Source of the DNA: Icerya purchasi
Taxonomy: Eukaryota; Arthropoda; Insecta; Hemiptera; Monophlebidae
Length of the DNA: 64,000 nucleotides
Assembly (NCBI GenBank): GCA_039619475.1
Contig: CM077116.1
Coordinates: forward strand, 251,396,440-251,460,439
Direction of reading: 5' to 3'
The notes below the pieces were generated by a model. It had not been told where the DNA came from, ran no database searches, and saw nothing but the letters and a program-made list of their open reading frames with translations. How positions within the stretch are numbered: the first letter of the stretch is position 1; every line of letters begins with the position of its first letter. Position numbers and translations under genes: made by a program. Below, piece by piece: positions 58,341 to 64,000 of the stretch.

Positions 58341-59879
58341 AAACATGTTTCCCGGAAAAAAGATGTTGTAGGTATTAAATTAAAGGGTTGCTTTTGATGA
58401 ACGCGGTTTTATAATCGATGATAATGTTTATTATTTTTTCAAAAGTGAACGGTAAATTTAACAAAATAAGAATGACAGGTAAAAAATAAGTACGTTTTTT
58501 CCCGCTCCATGAAACAAAATTATATTCCGGCGATTTAAGCGTTCAATAGAAATTATAAAATCTAGACGAAGATGGTTCTTATCGTGCATTGGTTATTTTC
58601 TCTTTCAGCCGAAAATTCACATTTCACAGATTTACGAGGGAAGAATAAATGTTGAAACACCTGAAACCATACAAAAATTGTGTTTCGTAAAACTGAAAAG
58701 TAACGGGACAAATAATAAAAATAATCCCTAGTTCCTCTACAGTATACAATTCATTTCTGGACTGTGATTTTGAACGTAAGTATAAAAAGTCACACAGACA
58801 GTTGTATTCCTGAATGATTCATCGCAACATTCGACAAGATGCACTAGTATTCTGGAGAGCGGCGCGCAACGCGGTATTTAGCGTTGTGCAGAACGCGATA
58901 AAACGTGTTTCTCTGGTTGCTTTTTTCCCTTTCAGCGAGTTAACTCACTTTCATTATACCGATTTCGTTCTTCTAATATTACTAAGAACGGTGACCGGTG
59001 AACGGTGAACGGTGAACGGCGTATATTATAATCGAGGACCGCGTTTCCCAGAGTGATTCTTTTCTAAAACTCGTTCTTTACTTTAAGAACAGTCAGTTCG
59101 CCAATGGATCATCACTATTTCAACATATATATTCGCATATTATAAAAGGAGTTTCCAGGATGCAATGGATCCGAAAATGGCCTCATGAGGCATTCCACTT
59201 TGTTCACAAACTCTTTTCTCCGTTAACCGTGTATAGAGTATACTGAACGATGCAAGCTGACGCCTAACCGAATGTAGCCTGATTCTGAGGATATAAGTTT
59301 ACAGCAATGGCAATCGAACGGAAAGATTTCAATGATACAATTACAGCGCTATCAATTGACAATTTAATGATTTCTTTATTATGGCGATAAAAAATTATAT
59401 TAAAAAAAGAGAAATATTCCGAAAATATTATACACGATTCGCGTTATTTATAATGTATATAAGGGAAAATGTTCTGTTACAATTATTATTTAACAGAGAT
59501 ATAATCTTTAATTTTTATTTTTGTATGATATTATATCCCATCAAAAACGTAAATGTAAAAATGAGAGCCAAGTTCAATATTAAAAATATGCGTGGTTGTC
59601 GCCTTCGCCGACACAAGAATTGAGATCTAAATGGGTGCCAAATACTGTAGATAATCCTGAAATTTATTTATAAGAACATACAACATTCTAAAATTAAAAC
59701 ACAATGTCTTGTGTTTTTTTTTTTCATAGACAACAATGTTTGCTATATAAAAATGGAACTTCATAAATATTTGAACAGTCGAATTATTTACACAAAGCAG
59801 ATATATAATTTAGGATAAATTCTAACGATTTCACTTGGCTAGTTTTTATCAGCAAAGCAAATTTTTAGAAGAGCAAGAT
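58341..59879. other. No supported gene
   Basis: AT-rich. A short tandem GGTGAACGGTGAACGGTGAA lies at about 58993-59017. No ORF with a recognisable domain. Confidence 0.5.
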
Positions 59880-61871
59880 ATGTGTGTTGACCTTACAATA
59901 TGAGTAATTTGCATAGAGCCGACATGTTTTGAAGACCTAAGAACTGTCGAAGGTTACATTTGGGAAACATATGGAGAAGCGTGTCAACGATTAGGTCTGC
60001 TAGAAAACGACAATCAATGGGAATTGGCTACGAGCGAAGTAGTATAAACGGCAACAGCAAATCAAATTCGGAAACTGTCGGCGATTAAATTAAAACTACG
60101 TATAATCCACATTAAATCCAAATCGACTACAATTGAAATATGGAGAAAGTACGAGCGACGATATCTTGACTGAACTACCACAATAAATAAAGTCTTGTAA
60201 ATTGATTTCAACAATGAAGTTTTTAACAAAGCCTTGATATTGCTGAATGATAAATGTTTAGCGATATCTAACGAAACGCTTACACAACCAGGAGTTCAGT
60301 TGCAACCGAGAAGTCAATTTGATACTACAAAAACAGTGAATTATTAAGGGAGGAAAGTTACAATATCGACGAATTGTGGTTCTATATACAGCACAACAAA
60401 CCCTTATTAATTTAGAATCAAATAAAGAGGTATATGACATAACAATGGATTATTTCAAAAAAAAAACAACAGGGCGGCATAATATTTCTGAATGCACCTG
60501 GCGGTACCGGGAATACATTTTTAATTAATCTAATTATAGTTGAAATTTGCGCAAACAAAGAAATAATACTCGCTTTGGCATCATCGGGAATACACTTGTG
60601 GATGGCAAGCGAACAGTACATTCTGCGTTGAAATTACCTTTAAATTTAGCTGAACATGAATTTCGGATATGTGACATTACAAAATCATCAGCGCGTTGGC
60701 AAATATTGAAACAGTGCAAATGGCTCGAAGAAAGTATTTAGAAGCATTGAATGGAACACGTCAGAACTTACGAAATAACACGAGTTTAATGGGAAGTGTA
60801 TCAGTAACATTGTCAGGCGATTTTCGTCAAACCGTTGCCTGTCATTCCCAAATCGACGTCAGCAAATGAAGTAAATGTCAGCTTAAAAATGTAGCAGCAT
60901 ATAAAAATAATTAAGGAAACAATAAATATGAGAATACAAATTTCGGGAGAAAAAAAAATTTTCCGAAAATCTTTTATAAATAGGAGAGGGCATCTATTCA
61001 ATAGACGAAAATTCTGGTCAAATCGCACTATTCATTTGAATTTTGTTGAAATATAGTCGGATATTGTCGAAAACTATACCAATTCAGACCGGTTACCTGA
61101 GCGAGTTATTCTGACGACGAGAAATTGTCAGTTACATCAACAAGACCGTCCAAGAGATGATTCTAGCGCAAGCGAAAATTTACGCATTGATTGATACCAT
61201 GACTGATGCAAATGAAAGTGTAGATTTTCCTACTGAATTTTTAAATTCGTTAAATCGGCCAGGTAGGTTAACTCATCGGTCATTTTACTGCGCAATCTGA
61301 ATTCACTGAACTGTGTAACGGTACAAGACTCTGCATCAAACAATTACACATCAAAATCGGTATAATGTCTGGCAAAAAAAAAGGGCAGACGGTATTTATC
61401 TCGCTAATACCGCTAATATCAACCGGATTGCCCTTCAGTTCTAAGCGATTACTCCCGGCAAAGTTGGCTTACAACATAACCATCAACAGAGTAGAGGACA
61501 TTACGATATTGTCGCATTAACTAAAAGCAGTTATGCTTTTCACACGGCCAATTGTACTTCGTGTGCTCACGAGTTGGATTAAATTTGTTCATTTATAGTC
61601 CGAACAATAAAATTACAAATAGACTGTATAAAAGTGTTGTCGGAAGAAATTTAAAAAAGTAACTGTGCATAAAAAAATATAAATAATAATGTACAAAATA
61701 TATGCTAACCCGCGTTTTATTTAAGTAATAATATTTTATCACGTCGCTGATTAATTAATTATGTATATACTATATAAGTCGTACGTTTAATAATATGTCT
61801 ATATACCTATCTGAGATAGGGAGACTAGTCTATTAAGCGTGCTATATATTCTGATCGGGTATTGCAGCTAG
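59880..61871 (+). mobile_element. Decayed Helitron, 3' part
   Basis: The right end GATCGGGTATTGCAGCTAG closes in CTAG at 61868-61871, followed by T, with a GC-richer segment before it as in Helitrons. Upstream lies a frameshifted helicase that ends at 61663. The 5' end and the Rep nuclease were not found, so the left limit is where recognisable helicase sequence begins. Confidence 0.72.
59900..61663 (+). pseudogene. Helitron helicase (PIF1-type) relic
   Basis: Fragments in three frames follow the helicase order. CFEDLRTVEGYIWETYGEAC then QRLGLLENDNQWE lie near 59930-60022. ESNKEVYDITMDYFKKKTTG lies near 60415-60475. The Walker A region FLNAPGGTGNTFLINLI (60487-60537) has Asn where the essential Lys of GGTGKT is expected. 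IILALASSGI (near 60565), TVHSALKLPLNLAE (near 60615) and SGDFRQT-like text (near 60817) follow. ELCNGTRLCIKQL lies near 61310, and YNITINR near 61470. The last part, HGQLYFVCSRVGLNLFIYSP to VVGRNLKK and TAA, ends at 61663. Stops and frameshifts throughout and the Walker A change show that it is dead. Confidence 0.85.
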
Positions 61872-64000
61872 TATATATGTATTATTTACTTTTCTAATTT
61901 CGGAAAATTTGTATAACTTTCAATTAACGAATTTGAATTGAAGTTAAGACTTTAGAATAGCAAAAGGTTTATATAGAAAATCGTGAAAACTGAAAACTAT
62001 TTCTCCTCGGCTCCAGAAGTAAAATTAAATCAAATCGCGCGTATCAATTTCAAATTATTTATGTTCAACTGTATGTCACTTATGTATGTTTACTTAATAA
62101 TCAGTGACTTCAAATGATGATTCTATCTTACGCTACATTATTAACAGTCGAGACCGACAATTTTCACGTTTAACGCTTTCCCGAGCGATGCTTTTTATTA
62201 TGGCTTTGCAGTCGCCAAACAATTGAAACAGCGTTTGAGTTCGAACTAAGCCAAATTTTCGAATGTTATGAGCTGGGCCCACTTGTCTGGAATTGTTTTA
62301 TTTGCTGAATTTTTCATCAACGATCCAACACTATTCCTAAAAGTGTCATATATGTTTACAACGTATTTTTATCAGTTTTACTATATAAATAATCTACGAA
62401 GAGTTAACGACTAAAAACCATAAAAAAACCCCAAAAAATCGTTTTTTTTTTTAATTTTCTCGAGGACGTCAACCGGAATCTACTCGTTAAGCCATTGTAT
62501 TTTCCGTAAAATAAAATGTAATCTAAAAAAAAAAAATTACTTGCAGCCCTTTCAATAAACAAAACTTTTTGCATTTAGTGTTTTAAAAGTAGAAAAACTG
62601 CGTATTATGACTTACACAAATTCAGACATAATAATTCTAACGTGTTTTATGAGCCTAATTTTTTTCATAAAAATATCAAAAAATAATTTTTAAAAATTAC
62701 AGTTTTTAGGATACACACAGCTTATACCAAGGTGTCGGAAGCTACTAATATCGCTAAACCTGATCTTAAATACTTCAAAAACATTAACCTACATTAATTT
62801 TAAAATTCCGGAATAGGGGTATTTCACCTATCTTAACGGGGTGCCCCCCTTTATTGCATTTAATATCTCGGTTATCATGATTATGTTTCGACTGCCTTGT
62901 CTCCATTTGATAAATTAAATATCGAAGTGTTTTTTTTTTTTTTTAAATTATTTAAAAATGGAACAAAATATTTTAGCATTTAAAAAAAGGGAATAATTTA
63001 TCAATACTTGCGGAATGTTCCAATCAGTAATCAAATAGAAAAAACCTTTAAAAAAATATTCCCAAAATTCTACGTATGAGATTAGCTGGATGATTTTATA
63101 GCTGTATAAAATAAGTAATGATTTTTATTGTTTTCGTTGTATTTTATGTAGTACAGAAATTTTAAGCTTTTAAAAGTTGAAAAAAGTTAAAAAGTAAAAT
63201 AACCGGGGTTATCTTTTTTCTTATTTAGTAGTTTAGCAACAATTGTACAACAGGTATATTAGGAATAACAGTTAATCGGTGTTTAAAATTTAAAATCTTA
63301 TAATGGAGATACGATACTTTAAAAATAAAAATATTTTTTTTATACGCAAAATAAATTTTTCCTCTTCCAAGTTTCTTTTTTACTTTTTTTATTTTGAAGT
63401 ATTTGAAAATTTCAAAATATTTTAATATTAATCAATTAGCCAAAAATAATTGAAACCAAAGGTAAGTGTATTAATTAATAAATTATTAATTATATTCCGC
63501 TTTGTGGAGCTTTTGAACTGGATAGAACAATGGAACTTACTTGTAAATTACTTTGGACGAAGTTACGTTCAAAACTTACTTGATACAATTTTTGAAAAAA
63601 TAAAATTAATCTCTTTATTTAAAGTACCGTCGACCGCCACTGGTATGAGATATCTGTCGCCGCTTTTCTAGTTCATCTTCGCTTAATGCGGAAATATTTT
63701 TCGTTCACTAAAATTTGGTTTCTATCGTCTACTCATTCTCGGTTAATTATGAAAACGATTTTTTACCTATAAAAAAATTAATTAGCAGCAAAATGAAAAT
63801 TACCTTTCTAAAAACCCGCCTAATAATAATTCGCTTTTTTCAGACGTCAATAAAAATTGAAATCAACTTTTCAAACAAAACTAATGCGATGTTCGCGTAA
63901 TTGTTATTCGCATCTTCATCCATCCGTTGAAACTATAACTTTTACGGCCTAGCAGCGTTTAGTTTCCCTTCTCAATTGTTCTTTATCCAATAATCCATAT
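61872..64000. other. AT-rich stretch without a supported gene
   Basis: Poly-T near 62931-62944, short unsupported ORFs near 63450-63900. No element terminus recognised. Confidence 0.5.

Noticed and set aside
1..64000. CRISPR array, prokaryotic operon or integrated virus
   Set aside because: No regular spaced repeats, no prokaryotic gene packing, and no capsid, envelope or viral polymerase signature was seen. All polymerase motifs are of non-LTR retrotransposon type.

Overview
The window looks like AT-rich, gene-poor animal chromosomal DNA, most likely from an insect. There is no bacterial-style gene packing, and T/A homopolymers and (TA)n, (ATT)n microsatellites are frequent. Almost every segment whose function I can read is a transposable element or a relic of one. 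The mix (RNase H-bearing LINE, Jockey, CR1/L2-like and RTE-like LINEs, Helitrons, pogo/Tigger, piggyBac, hAT, DDE_Tnp_4, Tc1 and a tRNA-derived SINE) fits an arthropod. I cannot fix the order. I found no convincing host protein-coding gene, rRNA, tRNA gene or CRISPR array.

Layout. 1-3320: AT-rich, nothing certain. 3321-5086: non-autonomous Helitron holding the N-terminal piece of a Helitron ORF and an internal copy of its own 5' end. 11.7-13.75 kb: decayed CR1/L2-like reverse transcriptase (+) interrupted by a 140-bp insertion with an 11-bp target duplication. 13.9-14.04 kb: first SINE copy. 14.08-15.5 kb: two-ORF LINE relic (-). 19271-23194: nearly intact LINE (-) with endonuclease, reverse transcriptase and RNase H, a 10-bp target duplication and one frameshift in a homopolymer. 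23241-25998: pogo/Tigger-type DNA transposon with terminal inverted repeats, a broken DDD transposase and a C-terminal PHD-like finger. 26314-27069: pogo-like MITE.

28-45 kb: scattered relics. These are a LINE thumb fragment, a 300-bp element in a TA microsatellite, a deleted Tigger element, two copies of a 0.41-kb hAT-like MITE in inverted orientation 1.5 kb apart, a 49-bp retroposon, a DDE_Tnp_4 transposase relic, and a Tc1-type helix-turn-helix relic. 45.33-45.64 kb: second SINE copy, split by a nested retroposon. 46.0-47.1 kb: a CpG-rich island in otherwise AT-rich DNA, the best candidate for a host promoter or first exon. 48590-49689: second Helitron type. 50.0-50.17 kb: third SINE copy.

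51466-52451: a short piggyBac-type element flanked by TTAA. Its only ORF is intact and encodes little more than the C-terminal cysteine-rich domain of the transposase. 53.9-54.2 kb: tandem hairpin units. 54.28-55.65 kb: RTE-like reverse transcriptase relic (+). 56031-58328: 5'-truncated Jockey element (-) with a 12-bp target duplication. 59.88-61.87 kb: decayed Helitron helicase (+) with a recognisable 3' end.

The elements do not form a pathway; the window records repeated and nested insertion. The most interesting items are the piggyBac element encoding only a DNA-binding domain, the almost intact LINE with a terminal hairpin, the pogo transposase with a PHD-like finger, and the Helitron carrying its own 5' end twice. 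Family names come from motifs I can read, not from database searches.
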